Below are positions 24,148 to 34,099 of a stretch of DNA of 64,000 nt, piece after piece; position 1 is the first letter of the stretch, and each line of letters starts with the position of its first letter. The translations under genes were made by a program, and so were the position numbers. The notes beneath the pieces are model-generated. The model ran no database searches. It was not told the DNA's origin and saw nothing but the letters and a program-made list of their open reading frames with translations. The stretch spans positions 62,001 through 126,000 of the forward strand of contig CAMYOC010000049.1 of NCBI GenBank assembly GCA_947259915.1, in the 5' to 3' direction. The DNA comes from an uncultured Gammaproteobacteria bacterium. GTDB taxonomy: Bacteria; Pseudomonadota; Gammaproteobacteria; Steroidobacterales; XN24.

Positions 24148-24668
24148 AACGTCGGGTTGAAAAACCGCCGAGGCCGAGCAAGACCCGGCGCAAGCGCGAA
24201 AGCGACGCGCTGCAGGCCTTGGGCGAGGCGCTGATCGATCTGCCAGCCGAGGTGCTCGCCGACGCGCCCATTCCGGAAAATCTGCGGGAGGCGGTAGAGC
24301 TTGCGCGCGGACTCAGCAAGCACGGCGCGCTGCGGCGTCAGCGTCAGTACATCGGCAAACTGATGCGGGGTCTCGAGTCGCCGCAGGAGCTGGAGGCCTT
24401 TCTCGCCCGCCGGGCGAATCTCCAGGAGCGTGATCGTCAGCGCTTCCACGCGCTGGAACGCTGGCGTGACCGGATCATGGATGAAGGCGACGCCGCCATC
24501 GATGCGTGCGCGGCGGCGCTTGGCGCCGATCCGGCCCAGCTACGTTCGCTGGCGGCAGCAGCCCGAGATCCGATCGACGACGCGCAACGCAAGCGCGCCG
24601 GTCGAGTGCTGTTCCGCTATCTGGACGGCCTGGACCGGGCGGGCAACAAAGACAATAGCACCGGCTGA
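24144..24668 (+). CDS. yjgA: Ribosome-associated protein YjgA (DarP, DUF615)
   Basis: A protein of 174 residues of the DUF615/YjgA family, which promotes late 50S subunit assembly. Recognisable parts are the basic start (KPPRPSKTRRKRESDALQALGEAL), KHGALRRQRQYIGKLMR and RERDxQRFHALERWRDR. The C-terminus has RKRAGRVLFRYLD. The start is a TTG at 24144 that shares bases with the TGA of the aminotransferase gene (TTGA), a typical coupled start. YjgA next to pmbA is common in gammaproteobacteria; here the aminotransferase gene separates them. Confidence 0.92.
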   Translation: MKRRVEKPPRPSKTRRKRESDALQALGEALIDLPAEVLADAPIPENLREAVELARGLSKHGALRRQRQYIGKLMRGLESPQELEAFLARRANLQERDRQRFHALERWRDRIMDEGDAAIDACAAALGADPAQLRSLAAAARDPIDDAQRKRAGRVLFRYLDGLDRAGNKDNSTG

Positions 24669-24707
24669 CCGCTGCCGCGCGCGGTCTTGCGCTGCTAGAA
24701 TAGGCAA

Positions 24708-25208
24708 ATGAAACCTCTCGTCGGCGTCATCATGGGATCGAAGTCGGACTGGGACACCATGTCCCACGCTACCGCAATCCTCGACAAGCTTTCGGTTCCC
24801 TACGAAGTGCAGGTCGTATCCGCGCACCGCACGCCCGATCTGTTGTTCGACTATTGCGGCAGCGCCCGTGAGCGCGGCCTTAAGGTCATCATCGCCGGCG
24901 CCGGCGGCGCCGCCCATCTGCCCGGCATGGCGGCGGCCAAGACCTCGCTGCCGGTACTCGGCGTGCCGGTTCAATCCCGCGCGCTCAACGGCATGGATTC
25001 CCTGCTTTCAATCGCGCAGATGCCGGCCGGTATCCCGGTGGGCACGCTAGCCATCGGCAAGGCCGGCGCCAGCAACGCGGGTCTGCTCGCCGCCGCGATT
25101 CTCGCCACCAGTGATGACGCCATCGCCGCAGCCCTGGACCGATTCCGCGCCGCACAGACCGAGACGGTCTTGCGGCAGCCGGACCCAAGGTCGGGCGATA
25201 GCGGCTGA
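24708..25208 (+). CDS. purE: N5-carboxyaminoimidazole ribonucleotide mutase
   Basis: A protein of 166 residues that moves the carboxyl group of N5-CAIR to give CAIR in purine synthesis. It has [13 protein letters not shown] at the start, VVSAHRTPD, the glycine-rich [17 protein letters not shown] loop, and [33 protein letters not shown] with the catalytic His and substrate loops of class I PurE. It is followed 2 bp later by purK, which makes its substrate. Confidence 0.98.
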   Translation: MKPLVGVIMGSKSDWDTMSHATAILDKLSVPYEVQVVSAHRTPDLLFDYCGSARERGLKVIIAGAGGAAHLPGMAAAKTSLPVLGVPVQSRALNGMDSLLSIAQMPAGIPVGTLAIGKAGASNAGLLAAAILATSDDAIAAALDRFRAAQTETVLRQPDPRSGDSG

Positions 25209-25210
25209 GC

Positions 25211-26308
25211 ATGAAGATCGGCATCATCGGTGCGGGCCAGCTTGGCAGGATGCTGGCCTTGGCGGGCTATCCCCTCGGTCTGCGTTTCGTCTTTGTCGAT
25301 CAGAGCGCCGAAGCACCAGGCGGTCAGGTAGGGACGATCATCACCGGCGCCTTCGATGATACCGCAGCGCTTGCGGCTCTCGCCGACAGCGTGGATGTGG
25401 TTACCTTTGACGTAGAGAACGTGCCCGAGAGCGCGGTGCGAGAGATCGCAAAACGCAGACCATTCCTGCCACCGGTCGAAGCGCTGGCCGTGGCCCAGGA
25501 CCGGCTCAGCGAAAAAACGATCTTTACCAGCCTGGGTATCCCGACACCTCGGTTTGCGCCGGTCTCAAGCAGGGAAGAACTGGATCAGGCCATCGCCACG
25601 ATCGGTCTGCCGGCGGTGTTGAAAACGCGCCGCCTCGGCTATGACGGCCGTGGACAGGCGTTCCTGCGCACAAGCGCGGATGTGGCGCCGGCCTGGGAGC
25701 GTTTTGGCAGCTATCCGCTGATCCTGGAGCAGCTGATCGACTTTGACCGCGAAGTCTCGCTGATAGGAGTGCGCCGACCCAGCGGCGAGACGTGTTGCTA
25801 TCCGCTGGCGGAGAATGTGCACGTCGACGGCATCCTTTCCCACACCCGTGCGCCGCTGGCCGCGCCCGCGCTGCAGGACACCGCCGAGCGTTATGTGATG
25901 CGCCTGATGCAGCATCTGGATTATGCGGGGGTCCTGACCGTGGAGTTCTTCGCCGAGGGGGATCGATTGCTCGCCAATGAGATGGCGCCGCGGGTTCACA
26001 ATTCCGGCCACTGGACCATCGAGGGTACGGTCTGCAGCCAGTTCGAGAACCACGTGCGCGCCATTCTCGACCTGCCGCTGGGCGAGACCCGGGCAGTCGG
26101 CCACGCCGGCATGGTCAACTTCCTCGGCGAACTGCCCGCTCTGGCGCAGGTACTGGCAACACCGGGCGCCCATTTCCACAGCTACGGCAAGACACCGCGG
26201 CCGCTGAGAAAGCTCGGGCACTGCACCGTGGTGCGCCAGGATCCCGCCGCGCGAGATGCGGGCCTCGATAAGCTGCTGGCTCTGGCGGGACGCACGCCGG
26301 CGGCTTGA
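25211..26308 (+). CDS. purK: N5-carboxyaminoimidazole ribonucleotide synthase
   Basis: An ATP-grasp enzyme of 365 residues that carboxylates AIR with bicarbonate and ATP. Visible are the N-terminal GAGQLGRMLALAG, DVVTFDVENVP, the ATP-grasp segment PAVLKTRRLGYDGRGQ, LILEQLIDFDREVSLIGVR, GVLTVEFFAEGDRLLANEMAPRVHNSGHWTIEG and the end piece HSYGKTPRPLRKLGH. The start is 2 bp after purE, so the pair forms an operon. Confidence 0.98.
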   Translation: MKIGIIGAGQLGRMLALAGYPLGLRFVFVDQSAEAPGGQVGTIITGAFDDTAALAALADSVDVVTFDVENVPESAVREIAKRRPFLPPVEALAVAQDRLSEKTIFTSLGIPTPRFAPVSSREELDQAIATIGLPAVLKTRRLGYDGRGQAFLRTSADVAPAWERFGSYPLILEQLIDFDREVSLIGVRRPSGETCCYPLAENVHVDGILSHTRAPLAAPALQDTAERYVMRLMQHLDYAGVLTVEFFAEGDRLLANEMAPRVHNSGHWTIEGTVCSQFENHVRAILDLPLGETRAVGHAGMVNFLGELPALAQVLATPGAHFHSYGKTPRPLRKLGHCTVVRQDPAARDAGLDKLLALAGRTPAA

Positions 26309-26343
26309 GATGCCAGCCGCGAGGCGGCCCGGTCTGCTCAGTA

Positions 26344-26372
26344 TTTCATCGTCGCAAGTTACCCGATATAGT
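26344..26372 (+). promoter_or_regulatory. Candidate promoter of the AAA-FHA gene
   Basis: TTTCAT (26344-26349) and TATAGT (26367-26372) are spaced by 17 bases, in the 138-bp gap between purK and the AAA-FHA gene and about 70 bases before its start. The -10 match is good and the -35 match moderate. Confidence 0.35.
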
Positions 26373-26446
26373 TGCTACCCCGGCACGATACGGATCGGGA
26401 TGCCACGTATCTCCGCCAGGCAGAGCAGGATTTCGTATAGCAACCG

Positions 26447-27664
26447 ATGTATCTCTCACTGTTTCAACTCCAGGAACACCCGTTCCGGCTCAGTCCGGAT
26501 CCGAATTTCCTGTTCCTGAGCAAGCAGCACGCGCGCGCGCTGGCTTACGTCGAATCGACCCTCTGGTTCACCGACGGCTTTGTTGTGATCACCGGGGAGA
26601 TCGGCTGCGGCAAAACAACGCTGATCGAAAAATTCGTTTCCGAGCTCGACGACAGCGTGACGATTGCGCGGATGTCACAGACCCAGGTCACGGCCGTACA
26701 GTTCCTGCAGGGGCTGTTGTCACAGTTCGGCTACCGTCCGTTCAAGATGGGCAAGGCGGAGCTGATCGACACCATCGATCGTCATCTCGAGGACCTGCTG
26801 TCGAAGAACCACAAGGTTCTGATCGTCATCGACGAAGCGCAGAACCTCGACCGCTCGGTGCTCGAGGAGATCAGACTGTTATCCGGCGTCGGCGGCGGCA
26901 GGGAGAAGGTCCTGAGCATCATCCTCGCCGGGCAACCTGAACTCAACGAGACACTGGACGCGCCGGATCTTGAGCAACTCGCACAACGTACCCGCCTGCG
27001 CTATCACCTCAGGCCGCTCAGTGATGAAGAGACGAGCGAATACATCACGCATCGGCTTGCGGTCGCCGGCGCGGGGGACAGGGAGATTTTCGAGCCCGCT
27101 ACCTTCGAGCTGGTTTACAAGTACAGCGGTGGCGTGCCGCGTCTGATCAACACGCTGTGTGACACCGCGATGTTGTCGGCCTTTGCCGAGAACCAGGATC
27201 ACATCGGTGAAGACCAGATCCTCGCCGCGGTCGATGAGTTGCAATGGTCGGACTACAAGAGCCGTACCAACCGGCTGTCAGTGTTGCGGCCGCGCAAGAA
27301 GAGGAGCTTCATCGAAGGGGCGCCGATCGCCAAGCTGATGGTCGCGCACCCGAATGAGGAATCCGTCGAGTTCCCGATCATCCAGGGGCGGTTGATCCTC
27401 GGGCGCACCGAAGACAACGATCTGCAGATCGACAGCAAATTTGTCAGCCGCCATCACGCCCAGATCCTCACCTACAACAAAGACTCGATCCTGCAGGACC
27501 TAAATAGCACCAACGGGATTTACATGCAGGGTAAGCGGGTTAAAAAGCGCCGTCTGCGCGATGGTGATCTGTTTTTGATCGGCGAGCACGAGTTGCTCTA
27601 CGTCCGTGAGAGCGAGGCCGTGGCGGCCGGGGAGACCGAGGCGGAGAACGCCGGCGCCGAATGA
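26447..27664 (+). CDS. ExeA-like AAA ATPase fused to an FHA domain
   Basis: A protein of 405 residues. Residues 1-275 match the ExeA/GspA-type AAA ATPases: FQLQEHPFRLSPDPNFLF at the start, Walker A GEIGCGKTT (K56), Walker B VLIVIDEAQN (D129, E130), and LAGQPELNE with the RLRYHLRPL arginine region. Residues about 310-375 form an FHA phosphothreonine-binding domain (LGRTEDNDLQI, SRHHAQI, LNSTNGIYMQGKRV). ExeA proteins help place secretion or polysaccharide machinery at the cell envelope; the FHA part suggests control by Ser/Thr phosphorylation. No kinase or secretion gene is in the window. Start ATG 26447 with a weak ribosome site. Confidence 0.9.
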   Translation: MYLSLFQLQEHPFRLSPDPNFLFLSKQHARALAYVESTLWFTDGFVVITGEIGCGKTTLIEKFVSELDDSVTIARMSQTQVTAVQFLQGLLSQFGYRPFKMGKAELIDTIDRHLEDLLSKNHKVLIVIDEAQNLDRSVLEEIRLLSGVGGGREKVLSIILAGQPELNETLDAPDLEQLAQRTRLRYHLRPLSDEETSEYITHRLAVAGAGDREIFEPATFELVYKYSGGVPRLINTLCDTAMLSAFAENQDHIGEDQILAAVDELQWSDYKSRTNRLSVLRPRKKRSFIEGAPIAKLMVAHPNEESVEFPIIQGRLILGRTEDNDLQIDSKFVSRHHAQILTYNKDSILQDLNSTNGIYMQGKRVKKRRLRDGDLFLIGEHELLYVRESEAVAAGETEAENAGAE

Positions 27665-27732
27665 GCCCGCCATCGGTGCCGCTGGCGCGCCGTGACAAGC
27701 CACCCGACCGGATCAACAATCCAGCGCTAGAG

Positions 27733-27764
27733 CAGGCCCGGCGCCTGCGCGGCCGCCGGGCCTG
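27733..27764. repeat. Inverted repeat downstream of the AAA-FHA gene
   Basis: CAGGCCCGGCG and CGCCGGGCCTG form an 11-bp perfect stem with a 10-base loop in the 241-bp gap between the convergent AAA-FHA and tldD genes. It has no T-run, so it is at best a pause or 3'-end stabilising hairpin. The rest of the gap shows no gene. Confidence 0.45.
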
Positions 27765-27905
27765 AGGGGGGACGGCGTACTCCTGTACGATGCTGCCGCG
27801 GTCCGTGCAACCGTCTGGCAAATCCTATTCGATTGGCGAGAAATGTCAACATGTGTTCGATACTGACCACATGCGCCTCTGTTCACGGCAGCATCCTCGC
27901 GCGCT

Positions 27906-29348
27906 CTAGCCGGTCCCGCCTACCGTCAGGGTGTCTATCCGCAAGGTCGGCTGACCCACGCCGACCGGTACGCTCTGACCTTCCTTGCCGCAGATTCCGA
28001 CCCCGGCATCGAGCTGGAGATCGTTGCCCACCATGCTGACCCGGGTGAGCACATCCGGACCGTTGCCGATAAGGGTCGCGCCTTTGACCGGGCGGGTGAC
28101 ACGGCCATTTTCGATCAGGTAGGCCTCGCTGGCGGAAAAAACGAACTTGCCTGAGGTGATGTCGACCTGACCGCCGCCGAAGTTCGGCGCATAGAGTCCT
28201 CGCTCCACGCTGGCGATGATCTCAGCCGGATCATGCGGTCCTGCCAGCATGTAGGTGTTGGTCATCCGCGGCATCGGCAGATGAGCAAACGATTCCCGCC
28301 GGCCGTTTCCAGTGGCTCCGGCGCCCATCAGGCGGGCGTTGTGCTTGTCCTGCATAAAACCCTTGAGCACGCCCTTGTCGATCAGCGTGGTGCACTGGGT
28401 GGGCGTACCTTCGTCATCCACGTTGAGCGAGCCGCGCCGTCCCGGCAATGTGCCGTCGTCGACCACCGTGCATAACGGCGATGCGACCCGTTCGCCGATG
28501 CGTCCGGCAAAGGCCGAGGTACCGCGACGATTGAAATCACCTTCGAGGCCATGGCCGATGGCCTCATGCAAGAGCACGCCCGGCCAGCCGGGACCCAGTA
28601 CCACGGGCATGGTGCCGGCCGGCGCGTCTTCGGCCTCGAGATTCACCAGCGCCTGGCGCACGGCCTCACGGGCGAATTCCAGGAAGCGCTCGTCCTCCAG
28701 CAACCAGTCATAGCCGTGACGGCCACCGCCGCCCGCGTAACCCTGCTCGCGACGCCCGTCCTGCTCGGCGATGACCGAGATATTCATGCGGATCAACGGC
28801 CGCACATCCGCAGCCAGCGTGCCGTCCGAGGCGGCCACGACGATCACGTCGTGCACGGCGGCCATGGTGACGATCACCTGCTGAATGCGCGTATCCATAG
28901 CGCGCACGGCCTTGTCGACGCGCTCGAGCAGCGCCACCTTGTCATGATCCGCCATGGTATCGAGGGGATCGATCGGCGCGTACAGATGTCCCGACTCACC
29001 GGCCTTCCAGGCCTGGACCTGGTTACTCTGTCCCTGCCGGGCGATAGACCGGGCGGCTCGGGATGCCTGGGTCAACGCCGGCATCACGATCTCGTCGGAG
29101 TAGGCGAAGCCGGTCTTCTCGCCGCTCATGGCGCGGATACCGGCACCCTGGTCAACGCTGTGGCCCCCTTCGCGCACGATCCCGTCTTCGAGACTCCATG
29201 ATTCGTGACGGCTGTACTGAAAATAGACGTCGGCAGCATCGACGGATCGCGTCATCACCGCGCCGAGCAGACGGCCTATATCGTCTTCATCGATACCGGC
29301 GGGATGGAGTATCCGCTGACGCGCGATCTGCAGGGCCTGCTCGGTCAT
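27906..29348 (-). CDS. tldD: Metalloprotease TldD
   Basis: A protein of 480 residues, the catalytic half of the TldD/TldE protease. The zinc site is [11 protein letters not shown] (HExxxH). Other family pieces are [89 protein letters not shown] and [31 protein letters not shown] 29348 has GAGGATTG upstream and lies 1 bp after the nitrilase stop, so translation is coupled. The maf-rng-yhdP-nitrilase-tldD order is widely kept in gammaproteobacteria. The partner pmbA is at 21436. Confidence 0.97.
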   Translation of the reverse strand: MTEQALQIARQRILHPAGIDEDDIGRLLGAVMTRSVDAADVYFQYSRHESWSLEDGIVREGGHSVDQGAGIRAMSGEKTGFAYSDEIVMPALTQASRAARSIARQGQSNQVQAWKAGESGHLYAPIDPLDTMADHDKVALLERVDKAVRAMDTRIQQVIVTMAAVHDVIVVAASDGTLAADVRPLIRMNISVIAEQDGRREQGYAGGGGRHGYDWLLEDERFLEFAREAVRQALVNLEAEDAPAGTMPVVLGPGWPGVLLHEAIGHGLEGDFNRRGTSAFAGRIGERVASPLCTVVDDGTLPGRRGSLNVDDEGTPTQCTTLIDKGVLKGFMQDKHNARLMGAGATGNGRRESFAHLPMPRMTNTYMLAGPHDPAEIIASVERGLYAPNFGGGQVDITSGKFVFSASEAYLIENGRVTRPVKGATLIGNGPDVLTRVSMVGNDLQLDAGVGICGKEGQSVPVGVGQPTLRIDTLTVGGTG

Positions 29349-29349
29349 A

Positions 29350-30213
29350 TCAATCCTCATCCTGTTCGAAGTCATGCTGCGACAGACGATGTTCCAGCGC
29401 GGGAAAAGCCTGGCGGATCTCGGCTTGTCGATCAAAATCGATATCGGCAAACACCACACCGGGACCGTCGTCGAGACGAGCCGCAATCTCGCCCCACGGA
29501 TCCACTACCATGCTGCAGCCCCAGGTCTCACGGCCGTTGGCGTGACGCCCGCCCTGAGCCGCGGCGATGACCCAGCTCAGGTTTTCGATCGCGCGTGCCC
29601 GCAGCAGCGTCTCCCAGTGCGCGCGCCCGGTTGCGGCGGTGAAAGCCGCCGGCAGGGCGATGGTCTGCAGCCCCTGGTCGAGCATGCCGCGGAACAACTC
29701 CGGGAATCGGATATCGTAACAGACCGCCAGTCCCAATCGACCTGCCGGTGAGTCCAGGACTACCCGTGCATGCCCGGCAGCCGCCCAGGCTGATTCGGCA
29801 TAGCGCTCTGCACCCGAGGGAAGGCTGACATCGAACAGGTAGATCTTGTCATAGCGCGCTCGCAACGCGCCGGTCGCGTCATATGCAAGACAGGCCGAGA
29901 ACGGCAACGCCGCGGTGTCGCGTAACGGCAGTGTCCCGCCGATGATCCACAAACCCAAATCGTCAGCGCAGCGGCGCAAAAAGTCCTGGATTGGCCCGCG
30001 CCCGGGTTCTTCGGCCACCGCCAGCCGGTCCTGTTCCCGCATTGGCATGCAGGCAAAATTCTCCGGTAGCACCGCCAGACTGGCGCCACCCGCCGCCGCT
30101 TCTTCCAGCAGTTGCCGGGCCGCATCCAGATTGGCCTCGACATCAGGCCCCGACACCATCTGCAGTGCCGCCACCCTGCAGCGGCCCGATGGCATCTCAG
30201 ACGTCACGCTCAT
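29350..30213 (-). CDS. Nitrilase-family carbon-nitrogen hydrolase (Nit1/deaminated glutathione amidase-like)
   Basis: A protein of 287 residues with the complete catalytic set of the nitrilase superfamily: Glu in [11 protein letters not shown], Lys in [15 protein letters not shown] and Cys in [17 protein letters not shown]. The ending [22 protein letters not shown] is typical of the Nit1/NitR branch, some members of which hydrolyse deaminated glutathione. The exact substrate is uncertain. The start overlaps the yhdP stop by 4 bp and tldD follows at once, forming a tight operon. Confidence 0.92.
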   Translation of the reverse strand: MSVTSEMPSGRCRVAALQMVSGPDVEANLDAARQLLEEAAAGGASLAVLPENFACMPMREQDRLAVAEEPGRGPIQDFLRRCADDLGLWIIGGTLPLRDTAALPFSACLAYDATGALRARYDKIYLFDVSLPSGAERYAESAWAAAGHARVVLDSPAGRLGLAVCYDIRFPELFRGMLDQGLQTIALPAAFTAATGRAHWETLLRARAIENLSWVIAAAQGGRHANGRETWGCSMVVDPWGEIAARLDDGPGVVFADIDFDRQAEIRQAFPALEHRLSQHDFEQDED

Positions 30214-33200
30214 TCATCCTGGTCGGAGACGGGACCCGGTCGTCCCGCGCCCGTCTCGTTACCTCCGCTTGCTGAATCCGCTTCAGCGTCAGCCACGCTG
30301 ATCCGTTCGACCTCGGGATCGTCCCAGGGCCCGGTGATCCGGTACTGCGCGCCGACGATACCGCTGAGTGAATCCTTGAACAGTTCCTTGAGCACAAACA
30401 GACCGGCGCCGATAGCGGGGCCCGCGGCGATGGCGCCGACCACCGGCAGGGTATTCCCGACCTCGGCGCTGACCACGGCGATCTGGTCGTAACTGCGATC
30501 GACCAGATCGACGGTGCCGACGATGCCGATGTCCGCTGAACGTCCTTTCATGATCAGATTATCGGAATATGCCTTACCTTCGCCGATGCGGAAGTCACCG
30601 CGGAACTTCTCAAAAAAGAACCCCTTCTGAAAAATGTCACGGAAATCCAGCACCAACCGGCGCGGCAGAGCCTGGACGCTGAGCAGGCCGAATACGCGTC
30701 CGGTGCCCGGCTCCACCTCGGTCAGGCTGCCCTGCTCGAGGGTGATTTTCGCCGTGCCCTCGGCGACCACGAGGATAGATGGAGGCAGCCCGCCGCTCCA
30801 GCTCAGATCGGCATCGAACACGCCTTTCTCGGCATCGATGCCGCTGGCAAAACCCATGAATTCGAGCGCACGACCCACATTGCCGCTGTTAAAGGACAGC
30901 GTGAATTGACTCCGGTCCTGGTCTTCCGAAAGAACCGAACTACCCGCCAGCACGAGCTCGAAGCCCTCCCCTCGCATGGTCAGACCATCAGTACTGAAGC
31001 CCCCGGGGATGCGTTCGATCGATCCGTCCAGGCTGCCAAGACGGGTGGATTCCAGCGAAAAATCGACGATGCTGATGCTGGCCGCGGGTACCAGCTTGGG
31101 ATCGAGGGTGCCCCCGCCGCCGTCGCTCTCCTCGTCATCGACAGCAAGACGCTCCATGTCGACGATCACCGGGTCATCCCCGTAAAGATCGAACGGGATC
31201 ATCACCGTGCCGGTCATGCTGGCACTGTCGATCCGGGCCTGCCAGACACCGTCGGTTTGCACCAACTTTAGCGATGCATCGCTGACATGCTGCTCCATCA
31301 CCCGGAGGTCGGTGACGAACAGATCGACCGCGGTCAGTACCTGCTCCGGGCCAGGGCCCTCACCCTCGCCGAAATCCACCTCCAGCCAATCATCCACTGA
31401 CAGCGCCTCGGTATAGCCACCGATAACCAGACCGGCACGCGTCGGCGCCGGTACATCCTGGCTCCCTGACTGCACGGTGGCGCCAAGAAATTGCATCGCC
31501 TCGTCACGCAAATCGAAGCGCGCCTTTGCCGATAGTCGATCGGCCAGCGTCATGTCCCATACGGTCGTGCCGGGTTCCGGGAAGTGGAAATTGATGCCCA
31601 GCGAGACACGCTCCGCGGCCGTCTTGGCCAGCGGGGCCGGCAGATTGACAGCCATGCCCTCGAGTTCGCTGTCGAGATGGATATAGAAGGCATCGCCGGG
31701 ATCCGGACTGGGGAAGTGAACGTAGGCCTGCCAATCGCTCATGCCCTCGAGATGCTGGGCCAGCGGCACGCCAACCGGGTCGAGGAGTCGTTCCGCGGTA
31801 ACACGCCCGCTGGCGAGGGCCCGGGTTGAGCCGTCGTCGCGGGGCACCACATCGATGGTCACCGGCTCGCCGAATAAGGTCGCGGTCAAGCCCTGCCCGG
31901 AAAATTTCCGACCCTGCATCCGCAACCTGCCGTTTACCGACTCCAGCGAATGCGGAATGTATCCATAGCCGAGCACCGCATCACTGATATCTATATCAGC
32001 GTTGACCCGGTTCGCCGGCAGGTCACGCAGCGGCAGCAGCATATCGACACGAGCCTCTGCCAGCCCTTGCTCGATACGGAGCTTGGCAAAGCCCTCCCCG
32101 AGCCGGGCTGCGACCGGGCTGTCGAGCAGATAGCGTTGCAGATCGCGGAATTCCCCGCGGGCCGGGCCGCGCACGGACAGCTGGCCGGCAGGCAGATCGG
32201 GTAGCGAGACCTGGACCTCATCCAGGGTCAATCCCGCCATCTGACCTGATTGAATCGTGGCGCTCAGACCCTCGTTCTCGAACTTCATCGCGGCCTGGAT
32301 CGACTCCCCGAGGGTCCAGCCATTGGCGTAGTCGAGCGTCAGGTCATCGACGTCGAAGGTGACCTGGAACAAACCCTCGTCGTTACGATAGGGAAACCCC
32401 TTTAGCGGTCCGCGGATGACCGCTTCCACGTCTCTCGCCGTGCCGCTGATCAGCGCACGATCCATCCAGCCGAGCACCCGGGGCGACATGATGCCGGCGG
32501 GCAGATAGGGCGATGCATTGGCGAGATCGACCTCACGCATCCGCGCGTCCAGATCGATGACGCCCGGTTCGTCCCCTACCGGCAGACGCAGTCTGAAACC
32601 AAGCTGCAGATCCAGATCCGCGCTGGCCGCGTCGAATTCGTCCCCGATGATGGTGATCCCGTCGCTGCCCTCGCTCCATACCACCAGACCGTTTAATCGG
32701 GTCAGGTTCAGCGGCGCCCGGAACAGCCGGGGGAAATCGAGCGACGCGTCCCCCATGGCGAGCTCGATACGTCCGCCGCGCGGGTCGCTACGCAGGCGGC
32801 CGACCAGCCCGGTTACGCCCGGGATCTTCTCCCATGGATCGATGCTGACCTGGTCCAGCAGCACATCCATCTCCACACGGCGTTGCGGCGTCTCGTCGGC
32901 GGTTGTCTCCACGGCCATCTCGATCTGCTCCAGATCGCCACGCGGATTGAGCGACAACAAGGCATCGCGCAGGGCCTCGTCGGGCAGCAGCGGCACCAGG
33001 GGCATCAGGTCCTGGAGACGGATACGCTCGGCCGCCAGCGCCCAGCTGCGGGTTCCTGCCTCGTCCATCCCACTGCGCACCTCGATCAGCGGATTGCGCC
33101 AATCGCGGCCGGCGCGCCGTACCGTCAGATCCGTAGCCTGCAGCCGCCACCCGGATTCGAGCCGATCCCAGTCGAAACGGCCATCGATCAGCTGATAACC

Positions 33201-34061
33201 GGCACCTTCCGGAGCAGTCATCGCATCCGCCATGGCCAGACCCTCAATCACGGTCTCCGCCGATACCCGCATCACAGAGGTCCCCTGCAGATCGAGCCAC
33301 AGGCGCAGATCGGCCTCGCCGGCGAGGTTCGGCAGGTCCTGCTGGCCCGCCAGACGGTGCAGCGCAGAAAAATCGAGCTCCTCAAACCACAGCGAAATCC
33401 GCCAGTCGGAATAGACCCCAGCCGCATTGACTGTGGCCACCGTCCATCCGGAAACGCGGCGCGCCAGCTCCCCCGGCGGGACCAGAGACAGGTCCACGCG
33501 CAGCGCCTTATCGCTGCCGCTTAAGTCGACATCGGCGTCCCGGAACACCCAGCGGCCGCCGCCCTCCATCTCGTCATGGAAGACCACCCGGCCTCCGCGC
33601 AGACGGATGTCGGCGAGCACGGCCTGGCCGCGCGGTTTGATCGAACTCACCGGCACGCCGAGGATGAAAAGCTCGCCGCTGCTGTCGCGACGGATATCCA
33701 GCTCGGCGCCATCGATCGTGAAGCGGTCGCCGATGACCCGCCAGCCAAACAACAATTCGCTGACGTCGAGGCTGAGACTGGCGGTGTCAGCGCGCAGCAG
33801 CACGGAGTTTTTGTCCGCGGACAGTATGGCGGCGTCGCGCAGCAGGATTTCAGGTCCGTCGAAGCCGAGCCGCGCATCCATGCCGCCGATCTCCACCGGC
33901 AAGCCGAGCACGCCGCTCGCCCACTCTTCGATCGGCGTGCGATATTCGGGTAGCTGGTCCGCTGCCACGCGGAAGGCGCCGATGATCAGCGCGGACAGGA
34001 TCGCCAGCCCCGCGAACAGGCCGGCGAACCACTTCCACAGACGTCGTGCGAGGCTGGCCAT
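30210..34061 (-). CDS. yhdP: YhdP-family AsmA-like envelope protein
   Basis: A protein of 1283 residues, near the E. coli YhdP length. One N-terminal membrane anchor (residues about 12-32) is followed by a very long beta-rich periplasmic region and the AsmA-like C-terminal domain (FRGDFRIGEGKAYSDNLIMKGRSADIGIVGTVDLVDRSYDQ is the conserved part, at about 1170-1210; cited in pieces). YhdP, TamB and YdbH form bridge-like proteins that carry phospholipids to the outer membrane. The last residues are charged ([15 protein letters not shown]). It lies 38 bp downstream of rng and overlaps the nitrilase start by 4 bp. Confidence 0.94.
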   Translation of the reverse strand: MASLARRLWKWFAGLFAGLAILSALIIGAFRVAADQLPEYRTPIEEWASGVLGLPVEIGGMDARLGFDGPEILLRDAAILSADKNSVLLRADTASLSLDVSELLFGWRVIGDRFTIDGAELDIRRDSSGELFILGVPVSSIKPRGQAVLADIRLRGGRVVFHDEMEGGGRWVFRDADVDLSGSDKALRVDLSLVPPGELARRVSGWTVATVNAAGVYSDWRISLWFEELDFSALHRLAGQQDLPNLAGEADLRLWLDLQGTSVMRVSAETVIEGLAMADAMTAPEGAGYQLIDGRFDWDRLESGWRLQATDLTVRRAGRDWRNPLIEVRSGMDEAGTRSWALAAERIRLQDLMPLVPLLPDEALRDALLSLNPRGDLEQIEMAVETTADETPQRRVEMDVLLDQVSIDPWEKIPGVTGLVGRLRSDPRGGRIELAMGDASLDFPRLFRAPLNLTRLNGLVVWSEGSDGITIIGDEFDAASADLDLQLGFRLRLPVGDEPGVIDLDARMREVDLANASPYLPAGIMSPRVLGWMDRALISGTARDVEAVIRGPLKGFPYRNDEGLFQVTFDVDDLTLDYANGWTLGESIQAAMKFENEGLSATIQSGQMAGLTLDEVQVSLPDLPAGQLSVRGPARGEFRDLQRYLLDSPVAARLGEGFAKLRIEQGLAEARVDMLLPLRDLPANRVNADIDISDAVLGYGYIPHSLESVNGRLRMQGRKFSGQGLTATLFGEPVTIDVVPRDDGSTRALASGRVTAERLLDPVGVPLAQHLEGMSDWQAYVHFPSPDPGDAFYIHLDSELEGMAVNLPAPLAKTAAERVSLGINFHFPEPGTTVWDMTLADRLSAKARFDLRDEAMQFLGATVQSGSQDVPAPTRAGLVIGGYTEALSVDDWLEVDFGEGEGPGPEQVLTAVDLFVTDLRVMEQHVSDASLKLVQTDGVWQARIDSASMTGTVMIPFDLYGDDPVIVDMERLAVDDEESDGGGGTLDPKLVPAASISIVDFSLESTRLGSLDGSIERIPGGFSTDGLTMRGEGFELVLAGSSVLSEDQDRSQFTLSFNSGNVGRALEFMGFASGIDAEKGVFDADLSWSGGLPPSILVVAEGTAKITLEQGSLTEVEPGTGRVFGLLSVQALPRRLVLDFRDIFQKGFFFEKFRGDFRIGEGKAYSDNLIMKGRSADIGIVGTVDLVDRSYDQIAVVSAEVGNTLPVVGAIAAGPAIGAGLFVLKELFKDSLSGIVGAQYRITGPWDDPEVERISVADAEADSASGGNETGAGRPGPVSDQDE

Positions 34062-34099
34062 TGGGCTCCGTTCAGGCGGAGCCGCCGCTCCGGCGGCGG

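Noticed and set aside
27665-27905. Small genes in the gap between the AAA-FHA gene and tldD
   Set aside because: Short frames there lack ribosome binding sites and any recognisable motif. Only a hairpin without a T-run is visible.
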